Shown here one piece after another: positions 25,679 through 34,870 of a DNA stretch of 61,166 bases (the first letter of the stretch is position 1; every line of letters starts with the position of its first letter). A program made the position numbers and the translations under genes. Origin of the DNA: CAZGXI01 sp964529715 (GTDB taxonomy: Bacteria > Chloroflexota > Anaerolineae > Aggregatilineales > Ch27); assembly GCA_964529715.1 (NCBI GenBank), contig CAZGXI010000029.1, forward strand, positions 1 to 61,166. Direction: 5' to 3'. The notes beneath the pieces were generated by a model that searched no databases, was not told the DNA's origin, and saw only the letters and a list, made by a program, of their open reading frames with translations.

Positions 25679-27862
25679 TTACTGCTTCACGCCGGTGCGG
25701 ATGCGGCGAATGCGATCCTTGATGATCTCGACCGGCGTGGTTGGCTGCGAATAGTAAGCATACAGCCGCGAGCGCGGCACCCGGTTCACGATCACCCCGG
25801 CCACTTTAGCCCCGATCTGATGCAGGTGTTGCAAAGACTGGCGCAGGTTGGTGCGGTCGGTGCGCCGCTGTGCCGCCAGTACTAGGATGCTATCGGCCTG
25901 CCCGGCCAGCAGGGTAGCGTCGGCGGTAGCGAGCACGGCAGGCGCGTCCAGCAGCACGTAGTCGCAGTCTTCCAACAAATTCTCGATAAACGTCCCGGTC
26001 TGAGTCGGCGTGATCAGGCCGGTCAGATCGTCCGTCACGCGCCCGGCGGTCAGGATGCGCAGGTTCTTGTGGCTGCTGTCTTGCAGCACCTCATTCAGCG
26101 TCGTCTCGCCGCGCAGCACATCGCTCAGGCCCGGCTCTTTCGGCAGGTTGAAGATGCGATGCAGGCTGGGCCGCCGCAGGTCCATATCGACCAGGATCAC
26201 GCGGCTGCCAGATTGGGCCAGCGCCAGACCCAGGTTCGCCGTCACAGTGGACTTGCCCGTGCCCGGCTCCGGGCTGGTGATCAGCACCGACCCCCTGCCG
26301 GGGGGAATCGCCCCAGACAACATCAGGTGCGCACGCAAGCGGTGATACACATCTGCCAGAAAAGGATAGCCGCTTTCGGAGAACAACGGCGACGGCGCAG
26401 GGCGGAACGGCAGACCGTGCGGTACTTCGGGAATCTGGCCCAACAACGGCAGCGGCACTGTCGCCTGAACTTCTTCGGTGCTGCGGATGGAGGTATCCAG
26501 CGTCTCCAGCAGAAAGGCCAGCACCGCCCCCACACCCAGCCCGCCAACCAGCCCAAACAACAGGTTAAGGGCCTTTTTAGGCGAAGCCGGCGAGGTGGGC
26601 AGGTAAGCCTCCTCGACGATGGTGATGGCGTTGGCGCGCAGCGACTCGTTGTAGCGCGCGTTCTCGTAGCGTTCGAGCACGTCGGCGTAAATCTGCTGGC
26701 GCAGCGTGACCTGCGCCTGAAGATAATCCAGATAGCCTTCCGGCACTGGTGTGCCCTGTACGTCAACGGTCTCTACACGAGATGAGCGCAGGGCCGTATC
26801 ATAGGCGGTAACGGCGTTATCCAGGTTCGTTTGGGCTTCCTCAAGCTGAACTTCCAATAGTTCGCGCGCGGTGGGCGCTGCGCCGCCATAAAACTCCAGG
26901 CTGTTTTCGATCATCATCCGCGCCAGCAGGTTGGCGACGGCCTGTGCAACTGCCGGGTCGGGGTCGGACGCGGTGATGCGCAGCAATTCCGTCTCCGGCA
27001 CAGGTTCGACTTCCACGCCGGGTTCGCGTGCCAGACCGAGTTCGTTCATCACCTGCTCGCGCAGGCGGTCGCCGGTGGCGATCTCGACGTAGGTGTTCAC
27101 CAGCCGGGCTGCCAGCGCATTCGCACCCCAGTCCACCACGCCACCGGACGCGACCGATACGCGCACGGTAGAAGTGGCGGCGTAGATGGGCGTCATGAGA
27201 AAACTAAGCACCAGCGCAACTGAGGCCGCCACCGCTGTGCAGGCAAGGATGATCCACTTGTAGCGCCACAACACGCCCAGGTAGCTCTTCAATTCGTTGC
27301 CCAGGTCGTTCATCCCCTGGCTGCTCGACGGAGGTGCGGCCTGCTGGCGCGGGGCATGGCGGCTGGGCAAAGTGGGCGCTTCGTGCGGGGCGACTGCCCG
27401 GTGCGCAGATACGTCACGTCGCCCGTTGGTATTCGGCGTGGCCGGGCCGATCTCCATCTGCAACTGCCGGGCCGGGACATCGCTGCGCCGCGTCTTGCCA
27501 TAGACGGTCAGCAGCAGCCGTTCGGGGTCGAACGGTTTGATCAGGTAGTCGTCGGAGCCGAGCGTCAGGGCGCGGCTGAGGTTGGCCCGGTCGTCGTTGC
27601 CCGTGACCAGCACAAAGGGGATGCTGCCCCAGGCATCGTTGTCGCGCACGGCGCGGAAAAGATCGAAGCCGTCCATGTTCGGCATGGCGACATCGGCGAT
27701 GATGATGTCGGGCCGCAGGCCGCCTTCCAACAGCGCCAGGGCTTCTTCCCCGTCCGGCGCAGTCGTGACTTTGACCCCGCGCGGCTCCAGTAGGGCCTTG
27801 ACCATCTCGATGATTTCCGCTTCGTCGTCCACAAACAGGACGTGGCGGGTTTCGTCTGCCAT
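25679..27862 (-). CDS. Receiver-Wzz-BY-kinase fusion (polysaccharide chain-length/tyrosine kinase)
   Basis: 727 aa from the ATG at 27862 (GAGGG upstream), three modules. First, a response-regulator receiver at 1-120 with acidic pair Asp12/Asp13 and phospho-acceptor Asp57 (IIADVAMPNMDG), and the SDDYLIKPF lysine. Second, a Wzz chain-length domain at about 195-460: two membrane helices (WIILACTAVAASVALVLSFL and LFGLVGGLGVGAVLAFLLET) around a periplasmic stretch with a coiled region. Third, a BY-kinase of CpsD type: Walker A PEPGTGKST, Walker A' ILVDMDLRRP, Walker B DYVLLDAP. The C-terminal Tyr cluster is short (SRLYAYYSQP). Typical Wzc proteins lack the receiver, so polymer length here may be under two-component control. 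Confidence 0.9.
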   Translation of the reverse strand: MADETRHVLFVDDEAEIIEMVKALLEPRGVKVTTAPDGEEALALLEGGLRPDIIIADVAMPNMDGFDLFRAVRDNDAWGSIPFVLVTGNDDRANLSRALTLGSDDYLIKPFDPERLLLTVYGKTRRSDVPARQLQMEIGPATPNTNGRRDVSAHRAVAPHEAPTLPSRHAPRQQAAPPSSSQGMNDLGNELKSYLGVLWRYKWIILACTAVAASVALVLSFLMTPIYAATSTVRVSVASGGVVDWGANALAARLVNTYVEIATGDRLREQVMNELGLAREPGVEVEPVPETELLRITASDPDPAVAQAVANLLARMMIENSLEFYGGAAPTARELLEVQLEEAQTNLDNAVTAYDTALRSSRVETVDVQGTPVPEGYLDYLQAQVTLRQQIYADVLERYENARYNESLRANAITIVEEAYLPTSPASPKKALNLLFGLVGGLGVGAVLAFLLETLDTSIRSTEEVQATVPLPLLGQIPEVPHGLPFRPAPSPLFSESGYPFLADVYHRLRAHLMLSGAIPPGRGSVLITSPEPGTGKSTVTANLGLALAQSGSRVILVDMDLRRPSLHRIFNLPKEPGLSDVLRGETTLNEVLQDSSHKNLRILTAGRVTDDLTGLITPTQTGTFIENLLEDCDYVLLDAPAVLATADATLLAGQADSILVLAAQRRTDRTNLRQSLQHLHQIGAKVAGVIVNRVPRSRLYAYYSQPTTPVEIIKDRIRRIRTGVKQ

Positions 27863-28283
27863 AAAGAACGCCCTCAAAAGTTAACGTTTGTTTTTAAGCC
27901 AGTGGGCCTGTAGGGATACCGATTCTATCCGATTTTTGACAGGCAGCAGCAAGCCAGGCAAATCCTGTGCGCCTGATCTCATCACCACTATAACCAGTTG
28001 ACCTTACAGCCCCCCTAAGGCGGGCAGGGGCGCCCTAACAGTTGCCTTACAGAACCGTCAGAGCAGCCCGGATGTGTATCGGGGTTTGTAAGGAGGCCCA
28101 TGATGTAAAAGCGGAGAAGGGCCGCCCCACCAGGCTGCAAGAGTTGTGGCCTGAGTAGGACTAAAATCTCTCTGCTTCTATGGAAAATATTATTATAACA
28201 CTCTTTTCAAATTATTCTATAATAACTATAAGGGAATGACCTCATCCTGTTTTCGCCGCTTGAGCTATAGGAGTATAATTGGG
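27863..28283. other. 421-bp divergent promoter region
   Basis: Intergenic region between the minus-strand polysaccharide operon and the plus-strand SH3 protein. It is AT-rich at its right end. It contains two copies of an AGTTG(A)CCTTACAG element (27997-28009 and 28040-28052) that could bind a regulator. No further gene was found. Confidence 0.6.
28195..28223 (+). promoter_or_regulatory. Sigma-70-type promoter for the SH3 protein
   Basis: Perfect -10 box TATAAT (28218-28223) with a 17-bp spacer to ATAACA (28195-28200), a partial -35 match. It lies about 60 bp before the chosen start and within an AT-rich stretch. Confidence 0.55.
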
Positions 28284-29567
28284 ATGCAACACCATGCAAA
28301 GGCGCTAAATCTCTTCATCGTCGCGCTGCTGCTGGCTTCGCTGCTGGCGGCGGCCCTACCCACCTTCGCGCAGGGGGGGGTGCTGGTTACAACTACCTCT
28401 GCGCTACGTCTGCGGGCTTCGCCCAGCACGTCGTCGGCCATTCTGGCGACCGTGCCGGGCGGAACGACGCTCACTGCCACCGCCACCAATGCTGCCCGCA
28501 CCTGGGTCGTGGTGACGTACAATGGCATCACCGGCTGGATGGCTGCCTCGTTCCTGACGATCAATGGCAGCCTCAGTAGCCTGCCCGTCACCAACAACGC
28601 CGGCAGCGCCCCCGCCCCGCAGTCGCAGAACATCCCGGCAGGCGCGGTGATCGTCGCGCCGACGTCGAATCTGCGGATGCGCTCCGGCCCCGGCACGAAT
28701 AACCCCGTCATCGTGACCATTCCCAACGGCACGCAAATCCAGGCCCTCGCCCTCAATGGCGACCGCACCTGGGTGCAGGTGACCTACAACGGGCAGAACG
28801 GCTGGGTGGCCCGCCAGTACATCCGCGTGATCAGCGGCAACCTGGATAGTTTGACCGGCACGCCGCAGCAGCCGCAGCAGCCGCAACAACCCCAGCAGCC
28901 GCAGAACCCGAACATCGCCTTCACGGCCACGACCTACAACGTCACCGCCGGGCAGTGCCTCACACTCACCTGGAACGTGAGCAACGTGCGCGAGGTGTAC
29001 TACCAGGGCCAGGGCGTCACCGGGCAGGGATCGCAGCAGGAATGCCCCACCACTACGACCACCTATGTGCTGCGCGTTATCACCCAGGCCGGCCAGACGA
29101 TTGACACGCCGATCACCATCACCGTGACGGGCGCGCCGCAGCAGCCGACGGCACAGCTGAACCCCAGTGGCAGCCCGAACTATGGTTCGACGAGCCTGAC
29201 TTCCGGCTTTGTGCCCGACCCGTTCGCGGTGAATATCACCAGCGGCGGCAGCGTCGGCGTGTCGTACCTGGGCGGGGCGTGCCGGGGCTACGCCACCAGC
29301 AACCCAGACTTCCGCCTGAGCTACACCGCCGGGGCGTTCCCCATGCTGCGCTTCTACTTCGTCGGCAGCGGCGACACGACCCTGGTCATCCAGGCCCCCA
29401 ACGGCGGCTGGTGGTGCAACGACGACTCCTACGGCAGCTACAACCCGACCATCGACTTCAACGGCCCGCAGAGCGGGACCTACAACGTGTGGGTCGGCAG
29501 CTACAGCCAGGGCACGTATCACGCCGGCACGCTGCGTGTGACCGAAGTCAGCAGCAACCACCCGTAA
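28284..29567 (+). CDS. Secreted protein with two SH3 domains and a pre-peptidase-like C-terminal domain
   Basis: 427 aa from the ATG at 28284, which has AGGAG about 10 bases upstream; the frame extends 16 codons upstream to an unlikely start. A signal peptide (LFIVALLLASLLAAALPTFA) is followed by two bacterial SH3 repeats, about 30-90 and 130-190, with the paired motifs LRLRASPSTSSAILATVPGG and LRMRSGPGTNNPVIVTIPNG. A PQQPQQPQ linker leads to an Ig-like domain (FTATTYNVTAGQCLTLTWNV), then a C-terminal beta-rich domain (SYLGGACRGYATSNPDFRL) like the pre-peptidase C-terminal fold. It is a cell-surface binding protein; the ligand (peptidoglycan or glycan) is unknown. Confidence 0.85.
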   Translation: MQHHAKALNLFIVALLLASLLAAALPTFAQGGVLVTTTSALRLRASPSTSSAILATVPGGTTLTATATNAARTWVVVTYNGITGWMAASFLTINGSLSSLPVTNNAGSAPAPQSQNIPAGAVIVAPTSNLRMRSGPGTNNPVIVTIPNGTQIQALALNGDRTWVQVTYNGQNGWVARQYIRVISGNLDSLTGTPQQPQQPQQPQQPQNPNIAFTATTYNVTAGQCLTLTWNVSNVREVYYQGQGVTGQGSQQECPTTTTTYVLRVITQAGQTIDTPITITVTGAPQQPTAQLNPSGSPNYGSTSLTSGFVPDPFAVNITSGGSVGVSYLGGACRGYATSNPDFRLSYTAGAFPMLRFYFVGSGDTTLVIQAPNGGWWCNDDSYGSYNPTIDFNGPQSGTYNVWVGSYSQGTYHAGTLRVTEVSSNHP

Positions 29568-29594
29568 CCACTCCCTCGACCTGTTGTGTGCGCG

Positions 29595-29629
29595 GCAGGG
29601 ACACGGCACAGCGTGTCCCTGCTGTTTTC
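29595..29629 (+). terminator. Rho-independent terminator after the SH3 protein
   Basis: Ten- to eleven-pair stem GCAGGGACACG, six-nt loop, CGTGTCCCTGC, followed by TGTTTT. It is also a member of the GGGACAC palindrome family. Confidence 0.85.
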
Positions 29630-29732
29630 ACGATTCCCTACCCATTTGCCCCAATTTTGAAAACCCTCCCCGGCGTGTTATAGTTGACGGTGGCGCTGCG
29701 CTTTTCTCACTGCCGCCCGTAGAGAACCCTGT

Positions 29733-29765
29733 AGTTCTTAATTTTGAGTTCTGAGTTTTGAGTTT
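29733..29765. repeat. Intergenic repeat of the 'TTTTGAGTTCTGAGTTTTGAG' type
   Basis: About 33 bp built from GAGTTCTGAGTTTTGAGTTT. A related inverse copy (GAAAACTCAAAACT) lies at 29806-29820. The same element occurs at 55468-55500 inside the argB start and at 55854-55881 after argC. Confidence 0.75.
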
Positions 29766-29855
29766 GAAACAGGCGGCCTGTTCCAGGCAACACATCATTT
29801 TTCATTGAAAACTCAAAACTGAGACCTCTTTACGCATAACTACCAGGACCGCCCC

Positions 29856-31373
29856 ATGATTGAAATTCCTTCCCCAGAAAGTTTGAACCTGGCTGCTGCG
29901 CTGCCCGTTTTTTCGCTGCTGATCGGCGCGCTGGCGCTGCTGGTCGTCGAGCTGATCCTGCCCAAAGAACGCCAGCGGCTCGTTCCCTGGCTGGCGCTGG
30001 CCGTCGTGCTGATCAGCCTGGGTTTCACCGTCGCCAACTTCGACGTGGGCGGCGCGGCCTTCGGCGGGATGTTCGTGGCGGACCGCTTCACGGGCGTGGT
30101 CAACCTCACGGTGCTGATCACTGCCGGGCTGAGCATCCTGCTGGCGTTGGATTACCTGCGCCGGGCCGGGATGGACCGCAACGACTATTACCTGCTGCTG
30201 CTGTTCACCACCGGCGGCATCATGTTCATGGCTGGGGCCAACGATCTGATCATGGTCTTTGTAGCCCTGGAATTGCTGAGTATCCCGCTGTACGTGTTGA
30301 GCGGCTTCCGGCGGCCCGAACTCAAAAGCGAAGAGGCCGCGCTTAAGTACTTTTTGCTGGGCGTGTTCGCCACCGGCTTTTTGGTCTACGGCATCGCCCT
30401 GATCTACGGCGCGACCGGTTCCACCCGCCTGCCGGCCATTTGGGAAGCGGTGCAGGGAATCACGGCGACGGGCGGCGGGCCGGAGATTCTGCTGTTGCTC
30501 GGTGTGGGGCTGGTCATGGTGGCGCTGGGCTTCAAGGTGGCCGCCGTGCCCTTCCACATGTGGACGCCGGACGTTTATGAGGGTGCGCCCACCTCGGTGA
30601 CGGCCTTCATGAGCGTCGGGGCAAAGCTCGGTGGGTTTGCTGCGCTGCTGCGTGTGCTGCTGGCGGGCCTTTCTGCGCTGACCCTGAGCGGCGCAACTGC
30701 CGCCGCCTGGCAGGATACGATTGCCATCCTCGCCGCCGCCACCTTGATCCTGGGAAATGTGGTCGCCATTACGCAGACCAACATCAAGCGCCTGCTGGCC
30801 TATTCGTCTATCGCCCACGCGGGTTACGTGCTGATGGCCGTCGCGGCGGCGGGCAGCCCGGCGGTGGGCGACCAGGGCGCGCAGGCGGCACTGATCTACC
30901 TGCTGGCCTACGCCTTCACCAACCTGGGCGCATTCGCCGTCGCCATTGCGGTCGAGCGTGACGACGGCAGCGGCGTGCAGATCGACGACTTCCGGGGGCT
31001 AGCGCGGCGGCGACCCTACCTGGGCCTGCAAATGGCGCTGTATATGTTCAGCCTGACGGGTATTCCGCTAACCGCCGGATTCGTGGGCAAGTGGTACGTC
31101 TTTTGGGCCACGTTAGACGCCGGGCTGGGCCTGCTGGCCGTGATCGGCGTGCTGACGAGCGTCGTAGCGGCCTTCTACTACCTGCGCATCATCGTGCGCA
31201 TGTATCTGGAAGAGGGCGAGGCCGACGCTGCCATGCCGCGTCTGCCGGGATCGCTGCGCCTGGCGCTGGGCGTGGCGGCGCTGGGCACGCTGATCTTTGG
31301 CGTGCTGCCCTTCCTGCTGGCGGACTTGGCCGGAGGCGTGCAGGTTGCCGTCGCCGCGCTGGGCGGGGGGTAA
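29856..31373 (+). CDS. nuoN: NADH-quinone oxidoreductase subunit N
   Basis: 505 aa, full length for NuoN, a proton-pumping membrane subunit of respiratory complex I and a member of the antiporter-like family. About 14 hydrophobic segments. The conserved core is clear: FVALELLSIPLYVLSGFRR with the key Glu of the fifth helix, LKYFLLGVFATGFLVYGIAL, GFKVAAVPFHMWTPDVYEGA with the broken-helix Lys, and RLLAYSSIAHAGYVLMAVAA. Partner subunits (nuoL, nuoM, nuoK) are not nearby; the gene stands alone between the SH3 protein and a histidine kinase. A weak ribosome site (CCAGGA) precedes the ATG. Confidence 0.95.
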   Translation: MIEIPSPESLNLAAALPVFSLLIGALALLVVELILPKERQRLVPWLALAVVLISLGFTVANFDVGGAAFGGMFVADRFTGVVNLTVLITAGLSILLALDYLRRAGMDRNDYYLLLLFTTGGIMFMAGANDLIMVFVALELLSIPLYVLSGFRRPELKSEEAALKYFLLGVFATGFLVYGIALIYGATGSTRLPAIWEAVQGITATGGGPEILLLLGVGLVMVALGFKVAAVPFHMWTPDVYEGAPTSVTAFMSVGAKLGGFAALLRVLLAGLSALTLSGATAAAWQDTIAILAAATLILGNVVAITQTNIKRLLAYSSIAHAGYVLMAVAAAGSPAVGDQGAQAALIYLLAYAFTNLGAFAVAIAVERDDGSGVQIDDFRGLARRRPYLGLQMALYMFSLTGIPLTAGFVGKWYVFWATLDAGLGLLAVIGVLTSVVAAFYYLRIIVRMYLEEGEADAAMPRLPGSLRLALGVAALGTLIFGVLPFLLADLAGGVQVAVAALGGG

Positions 31374-31406
31374 GCCCTTTCCGCCGCATAACTCGACAAT
31401 ACCGCT

Positions 31407-31430
31407 AGGGGCGACGTAGGTGTCGCCCTT
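31407..31430 (+). terminator. Hairpin after nuoN
   Basis: GGGCGAC, loop GTAGGT, GTCGCCC gives a seven-pair stem (extendable by G-T and A-T). The tail ATGATTT is only weakly U-rich. Confidence 0.6.
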
Positions 31431-31528
31431 ATGATTTAGAGAGCTTTGTTGGAAGTTGCTAACCGGCCAAGCACAGGAGTAAGCTCACAACGACCGGAAG
31501 CCTAAAGTTGCCTGCCGGAGATGTACCG

Positions 31529-33145
31529 ATGACTGCCAGTGAGTCGATCCGTGTGCTGCTGATCGAGGATGATCCGGCCTATGCCCGGCTGTTGCGGGTC
31601 ATGCTGAACCGCGCCGGATTGAAATATGACATGACGCACGAGACCTGTATGCTCGATGGGCGCAACCGCCTCAAGCAGGACTCGTTCGACGTGATCTTGC
31701 TCGACCTGATGCTGCCCGACACGCAAGGGCTGGAGACCTTCCGCCAGGCGCAGGCTGCCGCGCCAGATGTGCCAATCATCGTGATCACAGGCATGGACAA
31801 TGAGACCTTCGCCGTCAAGGCCGTGCAGGCCGGCGCGCAGGACTACCTGGTCAAGGGCCAGGCCGACATGCAATGGCTGCCCCGCTCCATCCGCTATGCC
31901 ATCGAGCGCCAGCGTGCCCAGGCAGAACTTAACCATCAGGCCACCCGCTTGCGCCTGCTGCGCGATGTGGACGACGAGCTGACCTATCGCCTCAACGTTC
32001 AGTACGTGTTGACGATGGCCCTGGATGCCGCCGTGCGCCTCAGCCTGGCAAGCGCCGGCCTGATCGGCCTGATCGCGGACGGGAAGATACAACGGCTGCA
32101 AAACATCAATTACGACCCGAAAGCCCTGGCCGACACTGCCCTGCTAGAAACGGGCATTATCGCGCGCTGTCTGCGGCAGCAGCAGGCCGAGTGCATCACC
32201 GACGATGACCCTGACTACCGCCCGCTGCATCCCAAGATGCGCGCCCAGATTGCCATCCCGCTGATGTCCCAGGATCGCGTGCTGGGCTTTCTCAGCCTAG
32301 AAACGCCGGAGCCGCTGCGTTTCGGCCCGGATACGTTCGCGTTCGTCAAGCTGTTGGCGGCGCGTGTAGCTGCTGCGCTGGACAACGCCCGGCTGTACCA
32401 GACCACCCAGGATCAGTTGAACGAGCTTCAGCAACTATACACTCAGGTCAGCGCGCTGGAACAGACCAAGACCAACCTGATCCGCATGGCCGCGCACGAC
32501 CTGCGCAACCCGCTCAACAACGCGCTCGGCTATACCTACCTGCTCAATAAAGCCGGCGATACCCTCTCGGATGAGCTGCGCGGCTATGTGGCGACCATTC
32601 AGGACGCCCTCCAGCGTATGAAGAGCATTACCGACGACATCCTCTCGTTAGAGCGCGCCGAGGCGTTGCGGGGCGTCAACGCGCAGGTGATCAGCCTAGC
32701 CGACCTGATCGAGAATGCTTTCGACGAGTTCGAGCCGCAGGCTGCGCGCAAACGGCAACGCTTCACGCTTAATCTGCCTGCGAAGCCCGTCCTGGTTCAC
32801 GCCGAGCCGACCATCCTATACCGGGCGGCCATTAACCTGATCCAGAACGCAATCAAATATACCCCGGACGCAGGCTGCGTGGCCGTGCGGCTGGATCACG
32901 TGGGCCGCGAGGCGGTCTTTGAAGTGAGCGATAACGGCTACGGCATCCCCGAAGACCAGCAGGCGCAGCTTTTCCAGCCGTTTTTCCGCGCCCGTTCGCC
33001 GGAGACGACCTCTATCGAGGGCAGCGGCCTGGGGCTGTACCTGGTCAAAAGCATCGTTGAGCAGCACGGCGGCCAGATGATCTTCCACAGCGCCTACGGC
33101 CAGGGCAGCACGTTTGGCTTCCGCCTGCCGCTGGCAGAATCATAG
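31529..33145 (+). CDS. Receiver-GAF hybrid sensor histidine kinase
   Basis: 538 aa from the ATG at 31529, which has a good CCGGAG site; a TTG 21 bp upstream is less likely. Modules: an N-terminal receiver (1-125) with Asp14/Asp15 and phospho-acceptor Asp59 (VILLDLMLPD); a GAF domain, about 150-290; a short coiled stretch (QDQLNELQQLYTQVSALEQT); HisKA with the H-box AAHDLRNPLNNALGY; and HATPase_c with NLIQNAIKYTPD, VSDNGYGIPEDQQ and GSGLGLYLVKSIVEQHGG. There are no membrane helices, so it is a soluble kinase that may take phosphoryl groups or signals through its receiver. No cognate regulator lies next to it. Confidence 0.9.
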   Translation: MTASESIRVLLIEDDPAYARLLRVMLNRAGLKYDMTHETCMLDGRNRLKQDSFDVILLDLMLPDTQGLETFRQAQAAAPDVPIIVITGMDNETFAVKAVQAGAQDYLVKGQADMQWLPRSIRYAIERQRAQAELNHQATRLRLLRDVDDELTYRLNVQYVLTMALDAAVRLSLASAGLIGLIADGKIQRLQNINYDPKALADTALLETGIIARCLRQQQAECITDDDPDYRPLHPKMRAQIAIPLMSQDRVLGFLSLETPEPLRFGPDTFAFVKLLAARVAAALDNARLYQTTQDQLNELQQLYTQVSALEQTKTNLIRMAAHDLRNPLNNALGYTYLLNKAGDTLSDELRGYVATIQDALQRMKSITDDILSLERAEALRGVNAQVISLADLIENAFDEFEPQAARKRQRFTLNLPAKPVLVHAEPTILYRAAINLIQNAIKYTPDAGCVAVRLDHVGREAVFEVSDNGYGIPEDQQAQLFQPFFRARSPETTSIEGSGLGLYLVKSIVEQHGGQMIFHSAYGQGSTFGFRLPLAES

Positions 33146-33155
33146 GGCCACCCGT

Positions 33156-34715
33156 TCACTCTGGTCCCAGCCAGACGTTCTCCAGACGCGCGCCACGCTC
33201 CCGCCGGGTAAGCAGATAGACGGGCCGGCTGCCCGGCTCGATGGCCTTGCGCAACCGGGCCAGGTTTTGCCGGAAGGAATCATAGGTCACGGTTACGTCC
33301 ATCAGTGCATCTACGTCGCTCCAGGTCAGCCAGCGATAGGGGCGCTCGTAAAAGACCAGCAAGAAGTCGTACAGCGCGGCGGGCAGTTCTACCTCGCGTC
33401 GCCCGACGAACACCTGCCGCGTCTGCCGGTCGATGCGCAACGGAGGGTGGCGTGGTAGGGGGTAGCCGCCGCGCGTGGTCAGGCCATAGGTCCATTCCAG
33501 CACGCGCGCCCAGTCCTCGGCGTCGAACTGCTGATCGGAGTCCGGCTGGCTGCAATGGGCCAGCAGCAGGTCGTCGCACAGGGCCAGCGCGCGGCGCGGC
33601 GAGCCGTCGGCGAATTCCAACAGGTCGCGCTCGACGGTCGCGGCCAGGGCGGGCGCGCACAGGGCGGGCAGCGTCAGCGTGATCGGGCTGGCCGGGTCGC
33701 GGTAGTGGGCCAATCGTTGCGCCAGCAAGTCGCGCAACATGGCATCATCCCACACGATCTCGTAGCAGGGCAGGCGTTCTAGCAGACGGCGGTCGTCGCG
33801 GCGTTCCAGTTCGGCGCGCGCTGCGCGGGGCAAAAAGAAGGTGAAACTTACCCCCGGCAGCAGCATCAGGGTCAGGTCTGCCAGCAACGGATAGATGAAA
33901 TCCACCAGGTCCGCCGGGTCGGCGCGCAGCCGTTCGGCATCTTCCAGCCCGTCGATCAACACGTGCAGGCAGCGGATGCCTAGCGGGGGCAACAGCGCCA
34001 CGAACAGCCGCAATGCCTCAGCCGGGGATGGCTCTGCCGACGGTGGCGCAGGGACGGCGTCCAGCAGGTTTGCCAGCAGCACGCAGCCCGCATCGTCGAG
34101 GCCCAGGCCGTCTAGATAGGCGCGCGTTCGGCGCTGTTCTACGGCACGCTGGAAATCATCCCACATCAGGCGCGCGCCCCGTTCCGGTCCGGCGATCTGA
34201 CGCATCCGGCGGATTGCCTCGACCGGCCCGGCTAGCAGGGGGTGATATTCCTGGCAGAACCATGCCAGCGAGGCCAGCCATTCACCGGGCAGGCCGAGCG
34301 CCTGGCGGGTGCGTCGCAGCACACTTTCCAGCAATGCTTGCGTCGCCAGGGTGAGAATGTGCGCCACGTGCCGTCGCACCGGGACGGTTATCGGCTCGTC
34401 CGGCGACTCCGGCAGCAGCGCCGCGAACTCAACATACTCCACCGCCAGCACGTCGCTGCGCGGATCGCGCGGCAGGGCTGCCCCGGCCAGCATCAGCCGA
34501 TGGGCTGTCTTGCCGCCGCCGCTGTCTGCGATGACCAGGGCCGTCTGGCAACTGCCGCGCAGGGCCTCGTAGTACACGGTCGGCAGGAAATAAGCGGGAA
34601 GGTCCGCTTCACCGTCGGCATAACGCTGCGCGAAGGGGTTCGCGCGCAGCCGCCAGGCTTCCAACCACTGCTTGATGCGCTCTTCGATCTGCCGGTCACG
34701 AGCAGGGCGGCCCAT
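33156..34715 (-). CDS. P-loop ATPase with C-terminal winged-helix domain
   Basis: 519 aa from the ATG at 34715 (AAGGGAAGG upstream). A Walker A-like loop IADSGGGKTAHRLML at about 62-76 has Ala in place of the first Gly of a canonical P-loop; Walker B-type segments such as CLHVLIDGLEDAERL are present. The middle resembles the AAA/STAND-type NTPases that regulate other proteins. The last 90 residues look like an OmpR-type winged helix: LRIDRQTRQVFVGRREVEL, LPAALYDFLLVFYERPYRWL and SFRQNLARLRKAIE. A DNA-binding ATPase or regulator is likely. It is divergent from a PD-(D/E)xK nuclease gene, 155 bp apart. The exact family was not identified. Confidence 0.65.
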   Translation of the reverse strand: MGRPARDRQIEERIKQWLEAWRLRANPFAQRYADGEADLPAYFLPTVYYEALRGSCQTALVIADSGGGKTAHRLMLAGAALPRDPRSDVLAVEYVEFAALLPESPDEPITVPVRRHVAHILTLATQALLESVLRRTRQALGLPGEWLASLAWFCQEYHPLLAGPVEAIRRMRQIAGPERGARLMWDDFQRAVEQRRTRAYLDGLGLDDAGCVLLANLLDAVPAPPSAEPSPAEALRLFVALLPPLGIRCLHVLIDGLEDAERLRADPADLVDFIYPLLADLTLMLLPGVSFTFFLPRAARAELERRDDRRLLERLPCYEIVWDDAMLRDLLAQRLAHYRDPASPITLTLPALCAPALAATVERDLLEFADGSPRRALALCDDLLLAHCSQPDSDQQFDAEDWARVLEWTYGLTTRGGYPLPRHPPLRIDRQTRQVFVGRREVELPAALYDFLLVFYERPYRWLTWSDVDALMDVTVTYDSFRQNLARLRKAIEPGSRPVYLLTRRERGARLENVWLGPE

Positions 34716-34870
34716 GCGCTGCGCCTTCCCTTGTGAAAGAGTTTTCCCTGGCTGGTTCAAGTATAGTGATCCGCCCCGCCCCTGACAAGGACGGCGTGCT
34801 TTGCACGCCGCGAGGTTCGCGCGTAGACTGGGAGCGGGTGCGGAGTATCGTTCAGCCGGGAGAAAAACGC

